Part shown: piece after piece, positions 9,643 through 20,662 of the stretch
Layout: every line of letters starts with the position of its first letter
Numbering within the stretch: position 1 is the stretch's first letter
NCBI GenBank assembly: GCA_028583405.1
Contig: CM053260.1
Span: 25,766,147-25,830,146 of the forward strand
Direction of reading: 5' to 3'
Length of the DNA: 64,000 nt
From: Pogonophryne albipinna
Lineage: Eukaryota > Chordata > Actinopteri > Perciformes > Artedidraconidae
The notes under the pieces: model-generated
Told to the model about the DNA's origin: nothing
What the model saw: the letters and a program-made list of their open reading frames with translations, nothing else
Databases searched by the model: none
Program-made: the position numbers and the translations under genes

Positions 9643-10672
9643 CCTGAAGTCATTTGAGGAACTCTTGTACTTCTTAAACTCATTGCGTGTCCATCATTGT
9701 TGCTGAGAGCTGATTGTTCATGTCTTCACTGCACATAGATCAGCTGTCAATCAAACATTATGGGATGTGCTTTAACATCTTCTCATGAGTTGTTCTGTAG
9801 ATGTTGGAGTTTCTTTAGGCGGCGCTCCTTCCTGTGTCTGTTTAGCCATGGAGGCTGTCACTGCTCAGGAGGATTTCTGTTAACCTCAACTGATATTTCT
9901 CTGCATGAAAATGTAAACGTTGCTCTAGATATTTGTTGGATATTCTATTTTTGACTAAGTCTCAATGTGTTGAATGCATAAATGAAAGTTTGAAGGAGGA
10001 AAGAAAACACATTAAAAGAAAGTCAAGAAACAGGTTGAGTTTGTAATAAATTGTGTTTCTATTTGAATTTTCAAGATGTGAGATGATGAGTGCCTCATTT
10101 ACATGTCTGTACAAAATAAAATGTTGTGGTTTTTCTTGCTAATAAAAGAGCTAACAGGACATAAGTGAAAATCTCAGTCTTTTGTTTTGTATCTTAAAAT
10201 GAATGATCTATCCTCTCCAGTGAAGCTACACTAAGTTGAGTTGAATTGTAAACACATTACATTACATGTCAATTGTTAGACGCTTTTATCCAAAGCGACT
10301 TTCAATACTGTGGGCAATCCCCACAGGAGCAATTTGGGGTGAAGTGTCTCAGGGACACAACGACATGCTGACTGCAGTGGGGTTAGTTAGGTAGTTCTTT
10401 TTTTACTGCTACGTCCCCAATAAGCTCTAGGACAAAAATGGAGACGGTAACACACAACAACAAATAATATTGAGAGAGTCGGGGTGAAAGTGAACACAAG
10501 TGCATTTATTTACACCAACAAATGGAGAGGCATCCAGGACCTCTCTTTGCTGCTGGCATTCTGAAATGGAAAAAGTAATGAATAAATATGTATCAATAAT
10601 ATATATGCTTATTATATTGTAATAGATTACCTGAAGGAATAGATAGGGAGGTGGGACAAGGGTTCATTCTGT

Positions 10673-11183
10673 CTGGCTTAGCCTATTATCATACTAAAAG
10701 GAATGCATGCACCCCCCGCCCCTTCCAGGTGTCCCGATGCAACAAGTATCTGAATCCTATTTACATTGAACACTTAAGACACACAATACTACCTGGCTTA
10801 GCCTATTAACATACTAAAAGGAATGCATGCACCCCCCGCCCCTTCCAAGTGTCCCGATGCAACAAGTATCTGAATCCTATTTACATTGAACACTTAAGTC
10901 ACACAATACTACCTGGCTTAGCCTATTAACATACTAAAAGGACTGCATGCACCCCCCGCCCCTTCCAGGTGTCCCGATGCAACAAGTATCTGATTCCTAT
11001 TTACATTGAACACTTAAGACACACAATACTACCTGGCTTAGCCTATTAACATACTAAAAGGAATACCTACACCCACACATGCAGGTAAACCAGTTCAACA
11101 AGTCACACAATGCTGTCTGGCTAATGCTAACAGGCTAATTATCATACTAAAAGGGATACATCCAAGTGTCCCAACACATTTCA
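10673..11183. repeat. 120-bp minisatellite (unit 2)
   Basis: Same as the unit 1 minisatellite, with the same order of repeat variants, 4858 bp downstream. Confidence 0.85.
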
Positions 11184-12422
11184 GAAAGAACTGTTTCTGC
11201 CAGAACCAGAGAAGAGTTTTTTTGTAACCAATGAACGGATAAGATACAAGTAGAGTTTACAATATAGCTACAGATTTAATTTCACATACTGCTATCAGAA
11301 ATAATGTATTATTTTATTCAATTCTGTTCTTCATTCAAAATCTTAACAGATGACACATTTAGAACTTAGTTATAGTGAATGATCAAAGACATTATCTTTT
11401 TCTATTAGTGTTGTATTTCCATATGTGAACATAAGAAGGTAGCCAGGGCCTGTCATTAAAGGAGGCAATCCAGGAAGCCTTGGCTCTCTCAGACCTGCTG
11501 CTGACTCCAGAGCCTCTTTGTGGTCTCTGATAGATTTGGTCATTATTCTGCCACCTTGTGTTTAGTATTGTTAAATGTGTGTGTGGTGGGAGGGGGAGGA
11601 TTTGGGTACGTTTGGGGTTCCCTCTACCTCTCCTCACGTAGGTCAACTCTGTTAGACACACTAGGTTAGTAGATTGTTGCCACCCTGTAGTTGTTTTGTT
11701 TCCTTGTTAGTAGAACAGATAGTGAGGGCTTTTTGTTTGAGTTTTGTTATATTCATTTAATTTGGCAACCTCTTCTTTGTCTCCTCACTTAAAGAACATT
11801 TGTTGGCATTTTCTTAGGTTGTAAATAAATAAACTTGTGTTCATTTTCACCCTGACTGTTATTGGTTGTTGTGTGTTACTGTCTCCATTTCCCCTACACT
11901 TTATTAGGGATGTAACAAACACATTAATCTATACAAAATGAAATAATCCAGCAATTCAATATATATGATTCTAAAATGGGACATTACGCGCAGTAAGTAG
12001 TGGTTGATGCCAATACGTCTCAGTTTATGCTGCTTTAGACTTCTACTGAACTACATTTTAGAAGACAGTATTGTACTTTTTAATCCACTGCATTCATTTC
12101 ACAGCTTGAAGTTACTACTTAGATATAGACTAGTAGTTCATTCAAAATATAAATCAATTATTAAATACACCTTGACAGTTATTTATAGGATAATATATCC
12201 AGCAGCAGGACATGAAGTTATTCAAATGAGCTCTACTTTTACTAACTGTGATAACACACATCAATAATCATTATAGTAACCCAGTAACTCAATATTCTGA
12301 AAAGGGCCATTCTGCATAAGGAGTACTTTTACTTTTGATACTTTAAGTATATTTTGATACCAATGCTTTTGTAACTCGCAACAGAGTATTTTTACCCCGT
12401 AGTATTTCTACTTTTACTTCAG

Positions 12423-12844
12423 TAGAATATCTGAGTACTTCTTACACCACTGCTACCGTGTGTCTGGAGCCCTGAGCTACAACAGCCTGAATTTAAAAAT
12501 AATATTTTACAGCTGATGACTGTTTTCAAATGTAGGGCAAGTTGTAAGCGAGGCTCCGTTTGTAAATGAGGAAACACTTCAGAGTGTCTGCTCCTCCTCC
12601 TGGAATGAGTCAGAGTTTGATGAGCCTTCCCTCTTCTTCCTGCTCTCAGACACAGCCAGCTCCACTCTGTATTTCCTGGCTCCTCCCCTTTAGATCCAGA
12701 GGATGGGCGTAACCAACATGTGGGTAAAGTACAAGAGCTGACAGCCACATTCACTGCTCACACACATGCTGTTCAGATCACAGCTCACATAGTTTCAGCT
12801 CTCAGGAAGTGAAGCTCAGACACTCGCTGCCACTGAGAGGTGAA
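12423..12844 (+). promoter_or_regulatory. Promoter and leader of TRIM copy 3
   Basis: Equivalent of 2707-3128, with TGAGTCA at 12606-12612 and GTG rather than ATG before the start codon. Confidence 0.5.
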
Positions 12845-14500
12845 ATGGCGCAGAGAGGAGTTCAGCTGGACCGGGAGACCTTCTCTTGTTCCATCTGTCT
12901 GGATCTACTGAAGGATCCGGTGACGACTTCCTGTGGACACAGCTACTGCATGAAGTGTATTAAAGCCCACTGGGATAAAGAGGATGAGAAGAAGATCCAC
13001 AGCTGCCCTCAGTGCAGGCAGAGCTTCACACCGAGGCCTGTCCTGCTGAAGAACACCATGCTAGCAGCTTTAGTGGAGGAGCTGAAGAAGACTGGACTCC
13101 AAGCTGCTCCTGCTGATCTCTGCTATGCTGGAGCTGAAGACGTGGGATGTGATTTCTGTACTGGGAGAAAACGGAAAGCCTTGGAGTCCTGTCTGCAGTG
13201 CGTGGCCTCATACTGTGAGAGACACCTCCAGCCTCACTATGAATCACCTGCCTTTAAGAAACACAAGCTGATGGAGCCCTCCAAGAAGCTCCTGGAGAGC
13301 ATGTGCTCTCGTCATGAGGAGGTGAAGAAGATGTTCTGCCGCACTGATCAGCAGTGTATCTGTTATCTCTGCTCTGTGGACGAACATAAAGGCCACGACA
13401 CAGTTTTGGCTGCAGCGGAAAGGACTGAGAGGCAGAGAGAGCTGGAGGGGAGTCGACAAAACATCCAGCAGAGAATCCAGGACAGAGAGAAGGAGGTGAA
13501 GCTGCTTCAGCAGGAGGTGCAGGCCGTCAATGGCTCTGCTGATAAAGCAGTGGAGGACAGTGAGAAGACTGAGCTGATCCGTCTCATGGTGAAAAGAAGC
13601 TCTGATGTGAAGCAGCAGGTCAGATCCCAGCAGGAAACTGAAGTGAGTCGAGTCAAAGAGCTTCAGGAGAAGCTGGAGCAGGAGATCAGGGAGCTGAAGA
13701 GGAGAGACGCTGAGCTGAAGCTGCTGTCTCACACAGAGGATCACACCCAGTTTCTGCTCAACTACCCCTCTCTGTTACCTCTCAGTGAACCTACACACTC
13801 ATCCAGCATCAACATCCGTCCTCTGAGCTACTTTGAGGACGTGACGGCGGCCCTGTCAGCAGTCAGAGACAAACTACAGGACGTCCTGAGAGAGGAATGG
13901 ACCAACGTCTCACCGACTGAAGAGGATGTTTTACCGTCAGCAGCAGAGCCCACCACCAGAGCTGGGTTCTTACAATATTCACAGGAGATCACTCTGGATC
14001 CAAACACAGCATACAAGAAGCTGTTATTATCTGAGGGGAGCAGAAAAGCAAAATACATGGGACGTCCACAGTCTTATTCTAGTCACCCAGACAAATTCAC
14101 TAATTATGCTCAGGTCCTGAGTAGAGAGGGTCTGACTGGACGTTGTTACTGGGAGGTGGAGTGGAGAGGGAGAGCAGTTTGTGCAGCAGTCGCATACAGG
14201 AACGTCAGAAGAACAGGGGCTGAAGGTCAATTTAGATTCAATGACAAATCCTGGGTGTTAATTTGTAACCCAAAGAGTTATTCCTTTTGTCACAACAACA
14301 TCAAAACTCCCGTCTCAGGTCCTCTGTCCTCCAGAGTAGGAGTGTACCTGGATCACAGAGCAGGTATTCTGTCCTTCTACAGCGTCTCTGAAACCATGAC
14401 TCTCCTCCACAGAGTCCAGACCACATTCACTCAGCCTCTCCATGCTGGAGTTCAGCTTCATTGTTATGGAGCCACAGCTGAGTTGTGTAAACTGAAATAG
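12845..14500 (+). CDS. TRIM E3 ubiquitin ligase-like, copy 3
   Basis: 551 codons, intact RING, B-boxes, coiled coil and PRY-SPRY. It carries the majority residue at each of the two variable sites (Cys18 and Ser309), so it may be closest to the ancestral form. Poly(A) hexamers follow 400-500 bp after the stop, as in copies 1 and 2. Predicted cytosolic E3 ubiquitin ligase, possibly of innate immunity, by family. Confidence 0.95.
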   Translation: MAQRGVQLDRETFSCSICLDLLKDPVTTSCGHSYCMKCIKAHWDKEDEKKIHSCPQCRQSFTPRPVLLKNTMLAALVEELKKTGLQAAPADLCYAGAEDVGCDFCTGRKRKALESCLQCVASYCERHLQPHYESPAFKKHKLMEPSKKLLESMCSRHEEVKKMFCRTDQQCICYLCSVDEHKGHDTVLAAAERTERQRELEGSRQNIQQRIQDREKEVKLLQQEVQAVNGSADKAVEDSEKTELIRLMVKRSSDVKQQVRSQQETEVSRVKELQEKLEQEIRELKRRDAELKLLSHTEDHTQFLLNYPSLLPLSEPTHSSSINIRPLSYFEDVTAALSAVRDKLQDVLREEWTNVSPTEEDVLPSAAEPTTRAGFLQYSQEITLDPNTAYKKLLLSEGSRKAKYMGRPQSYSSHPDKFTNYAQVLSREGLTGRCYWEVEWRGRAVCAAVAYRNVRRTGAEGQFRFNDKSWVLICNPKSYSFCHNNIKTPVSGPLSSRVGVYLDHRAGILSFYSVSETMTLLHRVQTTFTQPLHAGVQLHCYGATAELCKLK

Positions 14501-15529
14501 CCTGAAGTCATTTGAGGAACTCTTGTACTTCTTAAACTCATTGCGTGTCCATCATTGTTGCTGAGAGCTGATTGTTCATGTCTTCACTGCACATAGATCA
14601 GCTGTCAATCAAACATTATGGGATGTGCTTTAACATCTTCTCATGAGTTGTTCTGTAGATGTTGGAGTTTCTTTAGGCGGCGCTCCTTCCTGTGTCTGTT
14701 TAGCCATGGAGGCTGTCACTGCTCAGGAGGATTTCTGTTAACCTCAACTGATATTTCTCTGCATGAAAATGTAAACGTTGCTCTAGATATTTGTTGGATA
14801 TTCTATTTTTGACTAAGTCTCAATGTGTTGAATGCATAAATGAAAGTTTGAAGGAGGAAAGAAAACACATTAAAAGAAAGTCAAGAAACAGGTTGAGTTT
14901 GTAATAAATTGTGTTTCTATTTGAATTTTCAAGATGTGAGATGATGAGTGCCTCATTTACATGTCTGTACAAAATAAAATGTTGTGGTTTTTCTTGCTAA
15001 TAAAAGAGCTAACAGGACATAAGTGAAAATCTCTGTCTTTTGTTTTGTATCTTAAAATGAATGACCTATCCTCTCCAGTGAAGCTGCACTAAGTTGAGTT
15101 GAATTGTAAACCCATTACATTACATGTCAATTGTTAGACGCTTTTATCCAAAGCGACTTTCAATACTGTGGGCAATCCCCACAGGAGCACTTTGGGGTGA
15201 AGTGTCTCAGGGACACAACGACATGCTGACTGCAGTGGGTTAGTTAGGTAGTTCTTTTTTTACTGCTACGTCCCCAATTAGCTCTAGGACAAAAATGGAG
15301 ACGGTAACACACAACAACAAATAACATTGAGAGAGTCGGGGTGAAAGTGAACACAAGTGCATTTATTTACACCAACAAATGGAGAGGCATCCAGGACCTC
15401 TCTTTGCTGCTGGCATTCTGAAATGGAAAAAGTAATGAATAAATATGTATCAATAATATATATGCTTATTATATTGTAATAGATTACCTGAAGGAATAGA
15501 TAGGGAGGTGGGACAAGGGTTCATTCTGT

Positions 15530-16041
15530 CTGGCTTAGCCTATTATCATACTAAAAGGAATGCATGCACCCCCCGCCCCTTCCAGGTGTCCCGATGCAAC
15601 AAGTATCTGAATCCTATTTACATTGAACACTTAAGTCACACAATACTACCTGGCTTAGCCTATTAACATAGTAAAAGGACTGCATGCACCCCCCGCCCCT
15701 TCCAGGTGTCCCGATGCAACAAGTATCTGAATCCTATTTACATTGAACACTTAAGACACACAATACTACCTGGCTTAGCCTATTAACATACTAAAAGGAC
15801 TGCATGCACCCCCCGCCCCTTCCAGGTGTCCCGATGCAACAAGTATCTGAATCCTATTTACATTGAACACTTAAGTCACACAATACTACCTGGCTTAGCC
15901 TATTAACATAATAAAAGCAATACCTACACCCACACATGCAGGTAAACCAGTTCAACAAGTCACACAATGCTGTCTGGCTAATGCTAACAGGCTAATTATC
16001 ATACTAAAAGGGATACATCCAAGTGTCCCAACACATTTCAG
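15530..16041. repeat. 120-bp minisatellite (unit 3)
   Basis: Repeats start at 15530, 15650 and 15770, with a partial one at 15890. The order of aagtca/aagaca variants differs from units 1 and 2, so the repeats have been reshuffled or converted. Confidence 0.85.
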
Positions 16042-16064
16042 AAAGAAATGTTTCTGCCAGAACC

Positions 16065-17333
16065 AGAGAACAATTTAAAGATGTTATCCCTCAGCGTGTG
16101 GCCACTTATGTAAATGAGCAGAAACCTTCCACCGCGCTCAGAGCTGCTGAATTAGCAGATGATTTTGTGTTGACACATAAGGACAGTTTTACAGAGAAGT
16201 GGTCTAGGGGTGATTGGAGACGTGGAGAAGATGGTGGCTATTCCCGCGGTGGTGCAAAGTTCTCACCAGGCTCCTCCCGTAGATTTGCAGGTCCAGGGCG
16301 ATCCGAGGGCGCCAGAGTGGGCCAATGTCATTATTGCCGAGAAGAGGGTCATTGGAAGGAGCGGTGTCCGTTGCTGGAACCTGAGGGGAAGCCTCGTTCT
16401 TCATCACATGCTCCAGCCATGTGTTGTTCTGCCGTTTTGGTTAAAAAGCCGCAGGGTGTAAGATCGGGCATGGTGCCTGTTAAGAAGCTGGTTTGTGCCG
16501 ACTTGGAAGTGGGTTCTGTTTTTGAGCCGTTCATAACGGAAGCCGTTGTATCGATGGTCGGTAGTGACAAGTATGTTCCGATTAAGGTGTTGCGTGACAC
16601 AGCAGCTAGATACTCATTTATTGTTGAGTCAGTGTTGCCTTTTTCGTCAGAGACAGAAACAGGGGATTTTGTGCTGATGAGGGGCATGGAGATGGGCTTG
16701 ATTCCTGTGCAACGTCATACAGTAGTGCTGGATTGTGAGCTGGTACGGGGAGTTGTGTCTATCGGCGTGCGTCCCGCGTTGCCACTTGATGGGGTACAGA
16801 TGATTTTGGGCAACGATCTAGCTGGTAGTGCTATGTGGGCGGGTGTGCCACCGCCTGTGGTGGTTTCCAGGCCGTTGGCATCTGTAGAGCCAGATGAGAG
16901 CGGTTTGCAATTTCCAAGTGTGTCTCCAGTTTATACTGTTACGCGTGCGCAGAGCCGTAGGATGTCGACTGACCTACCTGTTTCGGAGTCTGGAAAATGT
17001 GGTCCAGCACGGTCCTTTGACCTTGAGATCGAGACAAAGAAAAAGAAGGAGAAGAAAGAGAGGAAACCCTGCAAAGCGAAGAAGAGGAGGCCGAACAAGA
17101 GGAGGCCGAAGGAGGTCGGCGCGCCCAAGAGGCCGATGAGCGCCTACATGCTGTGGCTCAACGCCAGCCAACCCAAGGAGGAGTGGGACAGCGGCGGAGG
17201 AGGAGCGTCCTCCAGTCCTAAGAAGGAAATTAAAAAAGCTGGAGTTAAGAAGGAGGATATTGGGTTGTCGTGGATCCCTTTGGGGCCCCGTCTTAAGGGG
17301 GGGGCTGTGATGCCCCTGTGGGTTCATCAGTAG
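16065..17333 (+). pseudogene. gag - protease - SSRP1-like chimeric frame
   Basis: An open frame without stops for over 420 codons. Numbered from 16023: a SCAN-like gag part (REQF at 15-18, AAELADDF at 41-48), a CCHC zinc knuckle (C102, C105, H110, C115), an aspartic-protease-like part (RDTA at 191-194, ILGNDLAG at 261-268) and TRAQSRR (307-313), which in such elements precedes reverse transcriptase. Instead a lysine-rich stretch leads into GAPKRPMSAYMLWLNAS (366-382), then KEEWD and GGGGASSSPKKE. From memory these match fish SSRP1, an HMG-box subunit of the FACT histone chaperone, with most of the HMG box removed in frame. The protease motif is DTA rather than DTG/DSG. No methionine precedes residue 133, so it is not translated as a normal gene unless driven from outside. 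Confidence 0.7.
17037..17255 (+). other. Captured SSRP1-like HMG-box segment
   Basis: GC-rich, codon-biased stretch unlike its AT-rich surroundings. It encodes a Lys/Arg-rich linker, the first part of an HMG box (PKRPMSAYMLWLNAS), a short KEEWD piece from the end of the box, and a Gly/Ser/Lys tail (ASSSPKKE). Both internal gaps keep the frame. No intron is visible, which fits capture from mRNA. Identity rests on recognition, not alignment. Confidence 0.65.
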
Positions 17334-17708
17334 AGAGGAGGTGGCTGTCCTGTCTGTGCTGTGGTGATTGGTGATTGCAGTAACTCAGGGCACCTGGGTC
17401 TGGTGTCCTGCAGCTATTTAATGCCTCTCTGCTCCTCTCTGTTCTCTCTCTGCTTCTCCCTGCAGGCACACCGGTTTTGTTGAGTATAGTAGGAGTTTCT
17501 TCAGTTGCTTTACTTTGTGCACTTCAACACTCTCACACACATACATGTCCATACAATCCTCACCCTGCATTTACATTACTGATACCACTGACATCCACAC
17601 CTCATACTTTACTGGATTTGATTTGTTTGTCTTAAATAAACACCATTACCTACCCGTTGATATGTTGTGTCTCCTTTTTGTTGTGGCCTTTTGAGCCAGG
17701 TCGCAACA
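17306..17708 (+). mobile_element. 3' LTR of the chimeric retrotransposon
   Basis: Preceded by a polypurine tract (aaggggggggc, 17295-17305). It starts TGTGATGCC and ends GTCGCAACA, has a TATA-like TATTTAA (17415-17421) and AATAAA (17635-17640), and is 403 bp long. No second copy is found in the window. Confidence 0.75.
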
Positions 17709-17715
17709 CAGAGAA

Positions 17716-17856
17716 ATACTGATAGAAATGTGTGTGTAGTTGTTGATACATTGCTGACAGAGGGAACTACATTTGAATACAGATTTAAGAAATATCAGTT
17801 TTTGAGCATGTAATAAGCATGTTTTGTCTTGACTATATTACAACTATATTATAATT
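17716..17856. other. Flank of retrotransposon, nothing recognised
   Basis: About 140 bp of AT-rich sequence between the LTR and the hairpin. It does not continue the TRIM unit, so it is probably the original flank of the array. Confidence 0.4.
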
Positions 17857-18004
17857 AAGCAATAGCTCACGACAGGCCGTGGTATATGCTCATTATATCA
17901 CAGCTAAGGGGCGTGGTTCGGCCCGACGCGAAGCGGAGGGTCGACAACCCCCTTAGCTGTGATATAATGAGCATATATCACGGCCTGAAGTGAGCTATTG
18001 CTTT
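17857..18004. repeat. Large near-perfect hairpin
   Basis: Two 55-base arms (17857-17911 and 17950-18004), both framed by aagcaatagctcac / gtgagctattgctt, match at 52 positions around a roughly 38-base GC-rich loop containing cgaagcggagggtcgac. The arms contain gctcattatatcacagctaa. The variant gctcagtatatcacggctaa recurs near 19055-19080, so they belong to one element family. Confidence 0.85.
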
Positions 18005-19121
18005 TATAAAACGGTTACCAAGTGTGGCAATATGAAAGAAAAATACACACTCTAATTTAAATAGTTTTTATTAGTAAATAATGATGTTCAAAATAAAATA
18101 GTCCCTCCGTTGCCTTCTGCACAAAACATAGTGCGAGGTGGTTGCTATGCAACAACACTAACAGCTAGCGAACATATTAGACAGAGAGCGTTGATCCATT
18201 ATTTGGCTATTTATTTACATTCATTTGTATGTTGCCGTTTATTGTGCACCCACTGAAAAACTGTCCAGCATCAGTAGAATGGCTTACGAGGTTACTTGTA
18301 TAGGTTGAGGTTGTTCTAGGCTGTTGCTTGGCGTGGCGAGAATATTGCTCCACTTTCTCCGGTCCCCGGGATTCGGCTTCCAGTAGCTCTGGAGAGAGTA
18401 TTCGCACCTGTGGCCACTAACGGTCATCATTTATCTGCTTTGTTTCAAGACCCGCACCAGAAAGCTTTTGAATGGTGGTAATTTTCCAGTTGGTCTACCT
18501 GCTCTTCACGTAGCTCTGCTTGTCGTCGTTTAGGTGATTTTTTTTTCGGGAGATAGGCACTCCTCAATCCACTCCTCCATAGTAAGACCCCCCCGGAGGT
18601 CGAAGTTAATCTTAAATGTTTCCATTTTATGCTTTGTAAGTTTGTTTTGTAACGGAAGAAATGTAAATATATTTATAAAACTGACAAGTCAAATCAAGCA
18701 ATCTGATTGGTCGATAGTGTTTTTGCGGACCTCTTTGATTACAGATTTGAAAACATCGTTGCTTGCTTTAAAAGTAGCACAATTCATTATGTCAAACCTT
18801 GGAAAGTATCTAGATATCCCTGCCCTAATGCCAAAGGAACTGCACACTGAATATGTTTTGCCGTTTGATGTCTATGTCTGGACCGCTGCGTAAAAAGGAG
18901 GGTTTCTGCCCCGTTACTTCTCCGCTGCTTTCTTGTTCCAGTATGAAAAGCAAACTGCAAGCAGTTTACTTTTCAGCCCAACGATATACTGTTTTTCTCA
19001 GACGCGGAGGGATACTGATTTGTTGTGAAAAGTAACTTACAATTCTACCCGTGGTATACGCTCAGTATATCACGGCTAAGAACCAATCAGATTGCTTGAT
19101 TTGACTTGTCCGTTTTATAAT
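18003..19121 (-). mobile_element. Internally deleted DNA element
   Basis: Ends with short inverted termini (ttataaaacgg at 18005 and ccgttttataa near 19109). It also has a longer inverted pair, gacaagtcaaatcaagcaat at about 18680 and its complement near 19090. The - strand carries two pieces of a decayed protein frame. I cannot name the superfamily with certainty. Confidence 0.5.
18207..18625 (-). pseudogene. Recombinase-like remnant (two pieces)
   Basis: From an ATG at 18625 the - strand reads METFKINFDLRGG and TMEEWIEECLSPEKK, then a nine-A run shifts the frame; the shifted frame continues as QAELREEQVDQLEN and stops. Further on, [17 protein letters not shown] and, to 18207, FFSGCTINGN appear. 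The GHR..SLQSYW pattern resembles the C-terminal GH...Y box of Crypton-type tyrosine recombinases, and the GCT.NGN ending is like tails I associate with such fish proteins. The middle of the protein is missing. This is a tentative call from short motifs. Confidence 0.35.
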
Positions 19122-20034
<913 letters not shown>

Positions 20035-20068
20035 TCAAAGGGGCTTTATTGGCATGAAAGTTAAATTC

Positions 20069-20462
20069 TATAACACATAGGCTTGAGCAAGCTCTCTGAT
20101 TGGTCAATAGGCGTGTTTGATTCCACGATCAAACAACGATCAAATAGAACGTGCCTAATCACAAAGTATCCAGTGGCCTACACACGCCACTAGCCTACCG
20201 AAACTACTTCCATGAGCCTACATCGTGTGGTTTCCATAGCGACGTTTAGCGACACACAGCCGTTACACTGTTATACATTGTCTCTCGTTGGAAATCGGTA
20301 GCTACAAAATGTCAGAAGCACCTGCATACAGCGGCTGGCGGAGGCAGGGTTGGAGGCCAGAGAAATCATGTCCGTTAGCGGACATAAAAACGCCTCGGTC
20401 CTGCCGCAGTACTGTCGTACCAATAATGACGTTCAAGAACGGCCTCTCGTGTATGATTGCTT
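20069..20462. other. Insert inside the LINE 3' end
   Basis: Comparing with the fragment at 61-190, the LINE sequence breaks after gcatgaaagttaa and resumes at acaatgttgtcaaagc. The roughly 390 bp between are CpG-richer and of unknown origin. I could not find clear terminal inverted repeats. Confidence 0.4.
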
Positions 20463-20662
20463 AATTAAACAATGTTGTCAAAGCATCACAATACAAAATA
20501 ATAAACAACATTAACATAAATTTCAAATGCTTACATATTATTGATGATATATATATATATATATATACACAGTGATACAATTACATTTCAACACACGTGT
20601 GTCTCATTCACTGTCCCTCAGGTTGTGGCATGTGTATACATATACTTCTCCTAGGAGTATTC

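Larger units (their letters stand above)
6440..11297 (+). repeat. TRIM tandem unit 2 (4858 bp)
   Basis: Same layout as unit 1. Its 5' part matches unit 3 at every point where units 1 and 3 differ (ATAA insertion, TATTTTTACC near 7529, GTG before the start, Cys18). Its 3' part matches unit 1 (ctcagtct after the gene, same order of minisatellite variants). That is the pattern of an unequal-crossover product. Confidence 0.9.
11298..16070 (+). repeat. TRIM tandem unit 3 (3' end replaced)
   Basis: Same layout. From 15034 onward it differs from units 1 and 2 at several bases (ctcTgtct, atgaCctatcc, gctGcacta, one G fewer near 15239), and its minisatellite variants come in another order. Similarity to units 1 and 2 ends within ccagagaa at about 16070, where a retrotransposon begins; about 85 bp of the unit end are therefore missing. 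Confidence 0.9.
16065..17708 (+). mobile_element. Truncated LTR retrotransposon with captured host segment
   Basis: Begins inside gag with no 5' LTR and ends in a full 3' LTR. The interior keeps gag and protease but lacks reverse transcriptase, RNase H and integrase; an SSRP1-like segment stands in their place. The 7-bp CAGAGAA occurs just before it (16064-16070) and just after the LTR (17709-17715), which could be a target duplication or microhomology. The layout recalls retroviruses that have transduced a host gene. Family: Ty3/Gypsy-like by the gag and protease. Confidence 0.75.

Noticed and set aside
18534..18893. 119-codon + strand frame
   Set aside because: Runs antisense through the decayed recombinase-like remnant and past its start; no domain recognised.
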